A DNA stretch of 64,000 nt from Hahella chejuensis KCTC 2396 (GTDB lineage Bacteria > Pseudomonadota > Gammaproteobacteria > Pseudomonadales > Oleiphilaceae), in NCBI RefSeq assembly GCF_000012985.1, contig NC_007645.1:2882501-2946500 (forward strand), in the 5' to 3' direction. Below the pieces are notes generated by a model. It was given only the letters and a program-made list of their open reading frames with translations, searched no databases and had not been told where the DNA came from. This document shows positions 56,205-64,000 of the stretch, piece by piece. Both the position numbers and the translations under genes were made by a program. Position 1 is the first letter of the stretch. The number at the start of each line of letters is the position of its first letter.

Positions 56205-57397
56205 GAGGCGCTCCTGCGTCGCAGCAAGGCCAGGCCCAGCGCTGCGACAGAACCGGCTAAGGCGACCACAACCAGGGCGCTCCAGGCGCCGCTGAAGCCG
56301 TATGAAGACCCCGAGACGGCGCCAAACAGGGGCGCGCCCGCAGCGAATCCGCCGAAGAACGCGGCGGACAACAAACCTGACGCTGTCGCTGGCGTTCCGA
56401 AAACGCTGTCCCGTAGCAACATGCCCATGGCCACGGCGTTGGTGGCTACGGCGGTGAGCCCCACCACTAATACTCCGGCCCACAGACGCCAATGGCTGTC
56501 CGGGTCCGCCTGTTGGGTGACTCCAATGGCTATGGCGGTGAGCGCCATCAGCCCCAGTAACATCCAGGATTCATCCTGAAGCCTGGCGGAGAGGGAGGTG
56601 AGTGTCAGGCGCGACATGACGCCCATCAAGCCGAATGCGGCCACCATCAGTCCTGCGTCCTGTTGACTGACGCCCTGCTGGGTGGCGAACACGGGCAGAA
56701 AGGTCACGAATGCGGACAGCGTGACGCCTGCGCAAGCCTGCACGGCCATTAAGTTGAGCAACAATCCTCCCGGACGCGCAGGCAGCCAGGAACGACGCGA
56801 ACCGGAAGCAGGCGTCGGCGGCGCCAGAGCCGGGGCGGTGACAGCCAAAAGCAGCGCTACAGGGATGATGGTCGCTATAGCGGCGCGCCAGCCGAAAGGA
56901 ACGGCGATCAGCGGCAGTAAACCGCCGGCGATCAAGGCGCCGAGCTGCACGCCGGATTGCTTCAGCCCAACGGCGAATGCTTTGCGCGGCGGTGCGATTC
57001 GCTGAGCGATCAACAAGTTGGTGACGGGATTCGACAATGCCTGGGCGACACCGCACACCGCCACGGCGGCGATAATGCCGGCAAAACCGGGCAGGGTGAT
57101 CATCAGGCCGTAGGCCAGCGCCACGCTCACAAACAACAGAAGCAAACCGCGCCGCGACCCCAGACGCTCCACCAGCGGCCCGGCCGCCAGGGACAGCACC
57201 GCCGCTACGCCGAAGGCGCTCAGGGTGACGTAACCGAGCCAGCCGGGCTCAATGCCCAGGTCCTGAATCAGCAGCGGGCCCAGGGCGCCAATGGCGTACA
57301 GGATCAGCATCGGCAGCGTCATGGACAGCAGCAACACGGCATGCAGGCTCAGGCTGTGCAAGGACGACTGACGCAACGAAGGCGCAACGGCGTTCAT
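56201..57397 (-). CDS. MFS transporter, probable product exporter
   Basis: 398 residues with about twelve hydrophobic segments. The conserved loop between helices 2 and 3 is GPLVERLGSRRGLLL, and QALSNPVTNLLIAQRIAPPR marks the fourth-fifth helix region typical of CynX/NimT-like and other anion-handling MFS proteins. Its ATG overlaps the acyl-CoA dehydrogenase stop and its stop overlaps the GH88-like ATG, so it is coupled in the operon. It probably moves the pathway's product or precursor across the inner membrane. Confidence 0.85.
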   Translation of the reverse strand: MNAVAPSLRQSSLHSLSLHAVLLLSMTLPMLILYAIGALGPLLIQDLGIEPGWLGYVTLSAFGVAAVLSLAAGPLVERLGSRRGLLLLFVSVALAYGLMITLPGFAGIIAAVAVCGVAQALSNPVTNLLIAQRIAPPRKAFAVGLKQSGVQLGALIAGGLLPLIAVPFGWRAAIATIIPVALLLAVTAPALAPPTPASGSRRSWLPARPGGLLLNLMAVQACAGVTLSAFVTFLPVFATQQGVSQQDAGLMVAAFGLMGVMSRLTLTSLSARLQDESWMLLGLMALTAIAIGVTQQADPDSHWRLWAGVLVVGLTAVATNAVAMGMLLRDSVFGTPATASGLLSAAFFGGFAAGAPLFGAVSGSSYGFSGAWSALVVVALAGSVAALGLALLRRRSAS

Positions 57398-58629
57398 GAT
57401 AGCGTTGTCTCCCGCCCAGCCAGGGCGTCCTGTGGCGCGGGTTGCTCCGCACTGGCGCCATAGCCGTCCAGAATGCGGCGTCCCACGGTGTTGATCAGCA
57501 CTTCGTCGGCGCCGTCGAGAATACGGGTGGCGCGGGCGTAGCGAAAAATATTGGAAAGCGGCGTGGCGTCGCATAACCCCTCCGCGCCGAACACCTGAAT
57601 AGCGTTGTCCGCAGCCTGATTGAGCGCGTGAGACGCGGCGATTTTCGCCATGTTGACCTCCATATCGCCGTCCAGACCCGCGTCCAGTCTGGCGGCGGCC
57701 AACTGCAATTGCCCGCGTGCGCTGACGATGCCTTGATGAGTGATAAACGCCAGGCGTCGGATAAGCTGCTTGTCCGGCAGTCGCGCCAGGCGACCGCGTT
57801 CGCTGTTGACGCGTTCGCCGAGCAGGTCCAGGCAGCGCTGCGCCAGACCGATCCAATGGGCGGCGTTGATGGATCTGCCCAGGCGTAGCCGCTGTTTCAT
57901 CAACGCCATGCCGCCGTGCAGCTCGCCCAACAGATGGTCTTGAGGAAGCCGGACATTATCGAACAGCAGCTCGTGTTGGCCATTGCGGCGGCCCAGTATG
58001 TCGAGATCGCGCAGGATGCTGAATCCGGGTGCGTCCGTGGGCATGACCAGCATGGATAAAGCCTGTTGCGGCGGCGCGTCCGCCAGGGTGCGCGCCACCA
58101 CTGTGATGAAATCCGCCCGTCGCGCTCTGGAGATAAACCACTTACGGCCATTCAGACGCCAGCCGTCGCCCTCCCGCTGCGCCTGCAGGTTAATGGTGGC
58201 GGGAATGGAGCCGATGCTGTCCGGTTCCGACATGCCATAGGCGGACACCGCATCACCCGCCGCCAAGGGGTGCAGGAAGCGAGAAGCGATGGCGTCGCTT
58301 CCATGCAATGAAAGCATGCGCACATCCAGCGCAGCGCGACCTCCGAAGATCTCCGGCCCGAACTCAGAGCGCCCTTCCTGTTCCGCAATGGGCAAATAGT
58401 CGCTTAACCTGGCGACTTTGCCTCCCAGGGCGGCGGGATAATACAGGCCCCACAGGCCCAGGGAGCGGGCCTCCGCGGCGAGCGCGGACTGCAGCGTCAG
58501 CGCGGCGTCATCGTCTCTGGCCAGCGTGCTTTCATGGGGAATCACCCGTTCATTGACAAAGGCGCGGATGCGTTGCGCCAGCTCGCTATGTGATGGGCTG
58601 GCGGAGGAAGCGTTGTCGTTCATGATCAT
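57394..58629 (-). CDS. Acyl-CoA dehydrogenase-family flavoenzyme
   Basis: 411 residues from the ATG at 58629. Helical N-domain (ELAQRIRAFVNERVIPHE, LGLWGLYYPAALGG), the FAD/substrate strand AYGMSEPDSIGSIP, GRKWFISRARRADFITVVA and the C-terminal VFGAEGLCDATPLSNIFRYA then RILDGADEVLINT are typical of ACAD10/11-like members. It should oxidise an acyl thioester with FAD. The operon also supplies an acyl ligase and a CoA-transferase that could make its substrate. Start chosen downstream of the ligase stop at 58650. Confidence 0.87.
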   Translation of the reverse strand: MIMNDNASSASPSHSELAQRIRAFVNERVIPHESTLARDDDAALTLQSALAAEARSLGLWGLYYPAALGGKVARLSDYLPIAEQEGRSEFGPEIFGGRAALDVRMLSLHGSDAIASRFLHPLAAGDAVSAYGMSEPDSIGSIPATINLQAQREGDGWRLNGRKWFISRARRADFITVVARTLADAPPQQALSMLVMPTDAPGFSILRDLDILGRRNGQHELLFDNVRLPQDHLLGELHGGMALMKQRLRLGRSINAAHWIGLAQRCLDLLGERVNSERGRLARLPDKQLIRRLAFITHQGIVSARGQLQLAAARLDAGLDGDMEVNMAKIAASHALNQAADNAIQVFGAEGLCDATPLSNIFRYARATRILDGADEVLINTVGRRILDGYGASAEQPAPQDALAGRETTLS

Positions 58630-58649
58630 GTGTGCGGCCATTCCTGTGG

Positions 58650-60299
58650 CTAAACTGCGCAAGCGCTGCGTTCCAGAAAAGCGACTTCAGCGGTGAGCCG
58701 CTTCTTGTCGACCTTGCCCGCCGGGGTGAGCGGAAAGTGGCGTATGAAACGCAGGTACTCCGGCAACTTGTTCACTTCCAGTCCCTGATCCCGCAGGAAG
58801 CTGGTGATTTCGGTAAGGGAAGGACGATCGGCTCCGCTGCGCATACTGAGGCACAGGCACACGCGCTGTCCCAGGTCCGGATCAGGGACCGGCACACAGG
58901 CGGCGCTGATCACGTCTGGAAAACAGGTGACCAGATTCTCGATCTGCACGGTGCTGATATTGGCGCCGCCGCGCACGATGACGTCTTTCTTGCGCCCGGA
59001 GAGGCGTAAGTAACCCTCGGGGTCCAGCAAGCCCAGGTCGCCGGTGTACACCCAGCCTTCAGCATCGCGATATCGGGCGTCCAGCTCTGGGGCGTTAACA
59101 TATTGCATCGGGCTGATCGGGCCGCGGGCGAGAATTTCACCCACCTCGCCAGGACCGACTTCCTTGCCGGCGTCGTCGACGATGCGAATTGCGCAAACGT
59201 CAGGGTTGGGACGGCCGACGCTGTGGAACACCACATCCAGGGCTTCATCCAGCGTGTTATGGCAGTTCACGCCGTCCGCGGAGCCATACAGACTGATAAA
59301 ACCGCAACCGAAGGCGTCCACACAGCGTTGAATGCTGGCGGGATCAATCACAGAGCCGCCGCTGACGATGGCCACCAGACTGGACTTGTCGATGTCCGCC
59401 AACAGGGGCTCGGCGGCCATGCGCTGAATCATGGTAGGCACACCGAGAATGTGGGTGGGGCGCAGGGTCGCAATGGCGCGAATAGCCTCTTCCGCATCGA
59501 AACGAGGCAGCACCGCGAGGGAGCCGCCCAGCCAGGACAATACGCCAAAGGTGGCGGTGGAGCCGAAAGACGAGCCCAGCGGCACCAGATACATGCCGCG
59601 GAAGCTGGCGCCGTCGGGATGCAGACGCTGCAAAAAACGGCCGCGACCGCCTAACAACGCGTTATGGGAATACGCCACCAGCTTGGGCTCGGATTCGGTG
59701 CCGGAGGAAACCAGCAGACGCACGGGAGAGTCCGGGCAAACATATGGCAGTTGCTCAACCGGCATGGGCTCAGCCTGAAACAGCTGCTGCAGCCGGAGCC
59801 AGTTGTCCGGCGCTTCGTCGCCGTCCGCTATCAGCAGTCGCAAGGACAGGGTGGTGGGACGCAGAGATTCGATCAGCTCGCACATGTCCACGCCGCCATA
59901 TTCCGGCGTCGCGATGATGGCGCGGGCGTCGCAACGCTTCAGCAGGGACTGGATATCCAGACGGCCCCGCCCCGGTGGAAAGGGGGCGACGACCGCTCCT
60001 ATCGCCGCAGCGGCCAGATCCACTGCGCAACAGCGCCAACTATTGGGCAGCTGATAGGCGATCACGTCGCCGGCGACGATGCCCATTTCACGCAAACGGG
60101 TCGCCAGTCGCAGGGCTTTATCCAGAAGATCGCCGTACGTGATGGCGGAGTCGGATGAGAGCACAGCGGCTTTCTCTGGCGACTGCTCCGCATACATTTG
60201 AAACATCTGGAACACGGTGCGGTTGGGATACAGGCCTTGCTCGGCCCATTGTTGACGCAACTCTGCAGGAACCAGGTCGATAATGCCGGAATGGTTCAT
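58650..60299 (-). CDS. AMP-dependent acyl-CoA/acyl-adenylate ligase
   Basis: 549 residues from the ATG at 60299, which overlaps the CoA-transferase stop (ATGA). Adenylation motifs: VSSGTESEPKLVAYSHNAL (P-loop-like), SLYGSADG, WVYTGDLGLL, LSGRKKDVIVRGGANIS and the catalytic Lys in LTPAGKVDKKRL. It activates a carboxylic acid as the adenylate and then probably a thioester. In this operon the adenylate could instead be attacked by a sulfur-carrier thiocarboxylate (inference). Substrate not predictable by eye. Confidence 0.88.
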   Translation of the reverse strand: MNHSGIIDLVPAELRQQWAEQGLYPNRTVFQMFQMYAEQSPEKAAVLSSDSAITYGDLLDKALRLATRLREMGIVAGDVIAYQLPNSWRCCAVDLAAAAIGAVVAPFPPGRGRLDIQSLLKRCDARAIIATPEYGGVDMCELIESLRPTTLSLRLLIADGDEAPDNWLRLQQLFQAEPMPVEQLPYVCPDSPVRLLVSSGTESEPKLVAYSHNALLGGRGRFLQRLHPDGASFRGMYLVPLGSSFGSTATFGVLSWLGGSLAVLPRFDAEEAIRAIATLRPTHILGVPTMIQRMAAEPLLADIDKSSLVAIVSGGSVIDPASIQRCVDAFGCGFISLYGSADGVNCHNTLDEALDVVFHSVGRPNPDVCAIRIVDDAGKEVGPGEVGEILARGPISPMQYVNAPELDARYRDAEGWVYTGDLGLLDPEGYLRLSGRKKDVIVRGGANISTVQIENLVTCFPDVISAACVPVPDPDLGQRVCLCLSMRSGADRPSLTEITSFLRDQGLEVNKLPEYLRFIRHFPLTPAGKVDKKRLTAEVAFLERSACAV

Positions 60300-62215
60300 T
60301 GAAATCTCCATGGTGAATTCACCCGAATATAGGCGTCCTTGTTGAGGGCGGAAGCCAGTCTGGGGTCGTGGCTGATCTCGGTCAGGTCTTCGACGATGGC
60401 TGCGGCGGGCGCGCCGGTTGTTTCGAATAGAGCGGCCCACTCCTGCGCTTTGCGGCGGTTGAGAATGCGCTGCAAGCGTTCCCGGTTCAGGCCGCCGGAC
60501 TCGTTTGCCGCAGGCTCGGCTTCAGCGACGGCGCGCGCCAACCGGGACGCTGCGCGCTCGTCGAGACAGTCGATGGCGAGCAATCCCTGGGCGGTAGCGT
60601 AAACGCCGTTTAAGGAGGTTGGCGCAGAGTGGGATTCTTCTGTCGCCATAGACACGCCTTTGTCGCCTGACGGATTCAGCAGGGCGCCTAAGTCTTCTGC
60701 GCAGAGCAGGCTGGCCGCGCCCAACAGGGAGGAATCCACACGAATCGAGCGGGCGCGGCCGAGGGCGCGAGCCAACAGCGCCGCTGTGACGCCCTGGGCC
60801 GCCACGGCGCCGCCCAGTACATCCAGCACGGTAAATAGCGCGCCTCCCGGCAGCCCTGAAGCGGCGGCGATTTTGGCGGCGACGCCGGAATACGCCTGGG
60901 CCATGAAGTCGGTGCCGGGGAGGTCGTGTTCCGCCGTCTCTCCCCAGCCGCCGGCATAGGCGTAAACGAGGTCTGGATTCACCTGTTTCATATCGTCGTA
61001 ATCCAGCCCCATTTCCGCCGCTTTGCCGGGCGCCCAGTTATGCAGAAAGACCTCCGCGTGTTTGATCAGCGCCATCACCTCCGCTTTGCCGGCGGCGGAC
61101 TTGATGTCAATTTCCAGGATCTTCTTGTCTCGATTCAGGGCGTCAAATCGGGCGGATACGTCCTCCGCCATCGGCGGCATGCCTCTTAATGGGTCGCCTC
61201 CGGGCGGCTCAATGCGGATGACCTCGGCGCCCAGCAATGACAACAGACGCCCCGCTAACGGGCCTTGGATGCGACGACAGGACTCGACGACGGTCAGCCC
61301 GGCCAGTGGCAGGGAAGTATTGGGTGCGCAGGGTTTGATTGGCGTGGCCTGAGCGGCGTCTCCGTCGCATTGAAAACGCCAGGGGCCGTTGCGCCACATC
61401 GTCGAAGCATCCGGGTCCTGGGCGCGTTCCTGCAGCGTGCGCACCTTGCAAATGGCAACGCCGGTCTGACTGGCGATCTGCGCGATCGCTTCGAATGGCA
61501 GGGTGGCGAGCGCGTCGCAGAGCGCGGCGGGGACCGGCGCGATGGCTTTGGCGTAGCGCAGGAGGAAGCCGTTCCAGCCTTTACCGGCGCTGGCGGCGTC
61601 GACGCCCACATGGCTCCAGAACGCACGCCAGGGGCCCGCATCCAGCGTTTCCAGCTCGAACGCCACGCCGTCCGCAGAGACGAACGGCGGGCGTTCTCTC
61701 ACATTGGCCCCCCCAGGAAGCAGGCGCTCAGGCATGTCCGGCGCGGTGGCCCCCGCCAGATACTGGGCGACGCTAAGCAAAGCTGCGGCGGTCATGCTGG
61801 TGGCGGTCGAGCGCATGGACGCGCCGCGCTGACGGCCGATCGCCGCGGCCATAACGCCTTGCAGTGACAGCATGGCAGTGAGGGTGGAAACGTAATCCAC
61901 GCCCAAAGGCTGCGCGCCGCCGCTGGCGCGACCATGCACCGACATCAATCCAGAGGCCGCTTGAGCCAGGTTTTCCGTTATCGGACGATCAACCGCGTCA
62001 GACCAGCCTTCCAGCACACAGTCGATGGCAGTTGCGTCTGCGGTTGCGTCTGAAGAGTGCAACGCAAAGGCGGCGCCGGATTCCGTGTCCACATTTTCCC
62101 AGCCCATCCCGAGGGCGTTGGCTTGATACAGCAGGGAGGCGTACAAGGGAGCGTGAGCCGGCGTTGGGTTGCGCAATGAACCGCTGAGATAGCAGCCTTC
62201 CAGTAAAAACGCCAT
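60296..62215 (-). CDS. Class III (CaiB/BaiF) CoA-transferase with long N-terminal domain
   Basis: 639 residues from the ATG at 62215; a GTG at 62224 overlapping the preceding stop is an alternative. Residues from about 310 are a CaiB domain: LAGLTVVESCRRIQGPLAGR, GAEVIRIEPPGGDPLRG, LEIDIKS, AEVFLHNWAPGKAAEMGLDY and the catalytic Asp region LPGTDFMAQAYSG. The first 300 residues are a diverged second CaiB-like half (YVSTLTAMLSLQGVMAAAIG). Family members move CoA between acids. It is coupled to the acyl ligase by ATGA. Confidence 0.85.
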   Translation of the reverse strand: MAFLLEGCYLSGSLRNPTPAHAPLYASLLYQANALGMGWENVDTESGAAFALHSSDATADATAIDCVLEGWSDAVDRPITENLAQAASGLMSVHGRASGGAQPLGVDYVSTLTAMLSLQGVMAAAIGRQRGASMRSTATSMTAAALLSVAQYLAGATAPDMPERLLPGGANVRERPPFVSADGVAFELETLDAGPWRAFWSHVGVDAASAGKGWNGFLLRYAKAIAPVPAALCDALATLPFEAIAQIASQTGVAICKVRTLQERAQDPDASTMWRNGPWRFQCDGDAAQATPIKPCAPNTSLPLAGLTVVESCRRIQGPLAGRLLSLLGAEVIRIEPPGGDPLRGMPPMAEDVSARFDALNRDKKILEIDIKSAAGKAEVMALIKHAEVFLHNWAPGKAAEMGLDYDDMKQVNPDLVYAYAGGWGETAEHDLPGTDFMAQAYSGVAAKIAAASGLPGGALFTVLDVLGGAVAAQGVTAALLARALGRARSIRVDSSLLGAASLLCAEDLGALLNPSGDKGVSMATEESHSAPTSLNGVYATAQGLLAIDCLDERAASRLARAVAEAEPAANESGGLNRERLQRILNRRKAQEWAALFETTGAPAAAIVEDLTEISHDPRLASALNKDAYIRVNSPWRFQ

Positions 62216-62220
62216 CGTCG

Positions 62221-62511
62221 TCACCCAAGCCTGTCGCCGCAGCCGCCGGCCACCGCCGGCAGAATGGTGATGGAATCGCCCGTCCGCACTGGCGTATCCA
62301 GGTTGTCGGCGAAGCGAATGTCGTCATCGTTCACGTAGATATTGAGAAAACGATGCACCTTGCCGTCCGCCATCAGACGTTCTTGAATGCCGGGATAGTG
62401 AGATTCCATGTTTTCGATCACTTCCCGCACATTCTCGCCGCCGCCTTCAATACGCTTCTGATCTCCGGTCAGCGGTCGCAGAACGGTTGGAATATGAATG
62501 GTGATTGACAT
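62221..62511 (-). CDS. ThiS/MoaD-type sulfur-carrier protein with C-terminal tail after Gly-Gly
   Basis: 96 residues. AGGAG is 5 nt before the ATG at 62511. Beta-grasp pattern: MSITIHIPTVLRPLTGDQK, HRFLNIYVNDDDIRF, then RTGDSITILPAVAGG. The Gly-Gly that becomes a thiocarboxylate is at 89-90, but six more residues (CGDRLG) follow. In thioquinolobactin synthesis QbsE likewise ends GG plus extra residues that a JAMM protease removes; a JAMM gene overlaps this one by 65 nt. The tail therefore probably needs trimming before activation by the MoeB-type enzyme. Confidence 0.85.
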   Translation of the reverse strand: MSITIHIPTVLRPLTGDQKRIEGGGENVREVIENMESHYPGIQERLMADGKVHRFLNIYVNDDDIRFADNLDTPVRTGDSITILPAVAGGCGDRLG

Positions 62512-62965
62512 GGGAACTCCTGTCTTCAGAAAGTGGTAAAGGTTTTTCTCCGGAATAGTGCTCGACGGCTTTGATGGTTTCTTCCACCACGGCGCCGTTG
62601 ACGATGCGGAAGCTGCGGATGTCGCTGCCGTGTTCCGGGTCAGTGGGAATAATGACGTAATGGGCGTGCGGTTCCGCCGCGCAAAGAATGTCGTCTTTGC
62701 TGGGGTAGGCGCGGGAAGCGGTGTGAGAGTGATAAATAACCACCGGCTCTTCACCGTTGGCGTCCATTTCCCGCCATATCTGCAGCTGCTCTCGCGCATC
62801 GAACATGAACATATCAGAGGAGGCTGCGGCGTTACGCATGGGGATCAGTCGCAGCGGGCGGTCCGAGCCCTCGCGCCCGGCGATGACGCCGCAGGTTTCA
62901 ATGGGATGTTCTGCTTGCGCCTGGCGGACCATGGCGTCTACGAGTTCGGAAAGAATCGTTAACAT
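62447..62965 (-). CDS. JAMM/Mov34-type zinc metalloprotease (QbsD/Mec+-like)
   Basis: 172 residues with GGAGGAAG before the ATG. JAMM residues are complete: Glu23 in HPIETCGVIAG, His79 and His81 in VIYHSHTASRAYPSKDD, Ser89 and Asp92. Bacterial relatives cut residues off the C-terminus of ThiS/CysO-type sulfur carriers. The last 21 codons overlap the carrier gene in another frame, a tight arrangement that couples protease and substrate. Cytoplasmic. Confidence 0.88.
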   Translation of the reverse strand: MLTILSELVDAMVRQAQAEHPIETCGVIAGREGSDRPLRLIPMRNAAASSDMFMFDAREQLQIWREMDANGEEPVVIYHSHTASRAYPSKDDILCAAEPHAHYVIIPTDPEHGSDIRSFRIVNGAVVEETIKAVEHYSGEKPLPLSEDRSSHVNHHSYSNRSATADRRSEAY

Positions 62966-62983
62966 GTCTGGCTTCCTCCGGGA

Positions 62984-64000
62984 TCAGTAGCTGGGCAAAG
63001 ATGAGTCGACATCCCGAATCCAGGCGAGGATGCCGCCGTCGAGATTGTGGACATTGTCAAAACCGCGTTCGCGCAGGGACTGCAACGCCCGCTGCGAGCG
63101 CGCGCCGGACTTGCAGTGCAAAACGATGGGCGCGTCCCTGTTCAGCGTGACCAGAATCTCTTCGTCAAGGAGGCGGCTTTGCGGGATATGCCGGGCGCCT
63201 GCAATGCGCACGATGTCCCACTCTGTCGTTTCCCGTACGTCGATCAATTGGAAGTCTTTGGCGTTGTCACGCCATTGCTTGAGCTCGTGCGCGTCAATAC
63301 TGGGAACTGAAGGAGCGCTGTCCTGCGTCGTTGCGGTCAGGCCACAGAAAAACTCATAGTCCGCCAGTTCGGTAATCGGCGTGCGTTGCGGGTCGCGACG
63401 CAGCGTGATGAAGCGGTAGTTCATTTCCAGTGCGTCGTACACCGCCAATCGACCCAGCAGCGACTCGCCCAGCCCGGTAATCAGCTTGACGGCTTCCGTG
63501 GCCATGATGGAGCCAATGGACGCGCACAGAATGCCCAGCACGCCGCCTTCCGAGCAGGACGGCGCCAGATGGGGCGGAGGCGGCTCCGGGTAGAGGTCGC
63601 GGTAGTTCAGGCCGGCGTCGCCGGGAGCGTTTTCCCAAAACACGGAGGCCTGGCCTTCAAAGCGATAAATCGAGCCCCACACGTAGGGTTTTCCTGCGAG
63701 TACGCAGGCGTCGTTGACCAGGTAGCGGGTGGCGAAATTGTCGGTTCCATCCACGATCAGATCGTATTGAGCGAAGAGCGACAGAGCGTTGTCCGCATCC
63801 AGCCGTTCGCTATGCAGGCGCACCTCAACATGAGGGTTGATCTCGCGGATGGCGTCTCTGGCGCTTTCGCCCTTGGGGCGACCCACATCGGACACGCCGT
63901 GGATGATCTGACGTTGCAGGTTGGATGCGTCAACCACATCAAACTCCACAACGCCCAGGGTTCCGACCCCGGCGGCGGCTAAATACAGTAAAACAGGCGA
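62984..64000 (-). CDS. MoeB/ThiF-type adenylyltransferase with C-terminal rhodanese domain (5' end outside window)
   Basis: The frame is open to the right window edge (SPVLLYLAAAGVGTLGVVEF is readable upstream of the ATG at 63949), so the start is missing; 338 codons remain. E1-like features: DFDVVD-type strand as EFDVVDASNLQRQ, QYDLIVDGTDNFATRYLVND and GGVLGILCASIGSIMATEA. The rhodanese domain (about the last 110 residues) has LIDVRETTEWDIVRI and the active Cys in IVLHCKSGARS. It adenylates the carrier's Gly-Gly and passes sulfur from the rhodanese Cys, as QbsC, PdtF or MoeZ do. Confidence 0.9.
   Translation of the reverse strand, partial: SPVLLYLAAAGVGTLGVVEFDVVDASNLQRQIIHGVSDVGRPKGESARDAIREINPHVEVRLHSERLDADNALSLFAQYDLIVDGTDNFATRYLVNDACVLAGKPYVWGSIYRFEGQASVFWENAPGDAGLNYRDLYPEPPPPHLAPSCSEGGVLGILCASIGSIMATEAVKLITGLGESLLGRLAVYDALEMNYRFITLRRDPQRTPITELADYEFFCGLTATTQDSAPSVPSIDAHELKQWRDNAKDFQLIDVRETTEWDIVRIAGARHIPQSRLLDEEILVTLNRDAPIVLHCKSGARSQRALQSLRERGFDNVHNLDGGILAWIRDVDSSLPSY

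Noticed and set aside
56205-56492. N-terminal extension of the GH88-like protein
   Set aside because: The extension is an out-of-frame reading of the MFS gene; ATG at 56204 overlaps the MFS stop.
57398-57856. N-terminal extension of the MFS protein
   Set aside because: It is an out-of-frame reading of the acyl-CoA dehydrogenase gene; the hydrophobic protein starts at 57397.

Overview
The window looks like chromosomal DNA from a moderately GC-rich marine gammaproteobacterium. Gene style, the secreted polysaccharide-degrading enzymes and the type I-C CRISPR locus suggest an oceanospirillal bacterium of Hahella type; this is an inference from general resemblance, not a search. No rRNA or tRNA gene was recognised.

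Layout, left half. 1-3.7 kb is an envelope operon: a partial membrane protein, a glycine-zipper lipoprotein, a coiled-coil lipoprotein and an S41-like protease. 3.7-6.8 kb holds a PLP aminotransferase divergent from a threonyl-tRNA synthetase paralogue that lacks the N-terminal editing region; the synthetase is preceded by a threonine-codon leader peptide and a terminator/antiterminator. 6.8-13 kb carries a modular polysaccharide-lyase-like protein, an Lrp-type regulator beside an EamA exporter and an aromatic aminotransferase, and a COG0523 metallochaperone behind a Zur-like palindrome. 13-22.7 kb has two periplasmic binding proteins, a band-7 protein, a cyclic-peptide-type ABC exporter, two JmjC/cupin-8 oxygenases and a NodU-type carbamoyltransferase; the last four look like a tailoring and export cassette for a small modified product.

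Middle. 22.8-38.7 kb is a complete type I-C CRISPR-Cas locus: array 1 (33 repeats), three cargo genes (one frameshifted), cas3-cas5-cas8c(with internal cas11c)-cas7-cas4-cas1-cas2, and array 2 (56 repeats). The two repeat types differ by one loop base and both arrays follow a matching leader of the same length. 38.7-44.5 kb is a decayed small gene, a multi-hairpin repeat, then ordinary genes (methyltransferase, PEBP protein, dienelactone hydrolase, ChrA). 44.5-52.4 kb is a more AT-rich stretch of small orphan genes, pseudogenes and an IS630 element, many separated by TAACAAG-type imperfect palindromes that resemble integron attC sites; no integron integrase is visible.

Right end. 52.4-54.9 kb encodes a TonB-dependent receptor and a probable copper-uptake-associated protein. 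55-64 kb is one tightly overlapping leftward operon. In transcription order it encodes a MoeB/rhodanese protein (cut by the window edge), a JAMM protease, a sulfur-carrier protein with a residue tail after its Gly-Gly, a class III CoA-transferase, an AMP-dependent acyl ligase, an acyl-CoA dehydrogenase, an MFS exporter and a GH88-like hydrolase. The first three match the logic of thiocarboxylate-forming pathways (pyridine-dithiocarboxylic acid, thioquinolobactin), so this is a candidate undescribed sulfur-metabolite cluster. The multi-hairpin repeat occurs three times in the window, and one copy supplies the last codons of the GH88-like gene.
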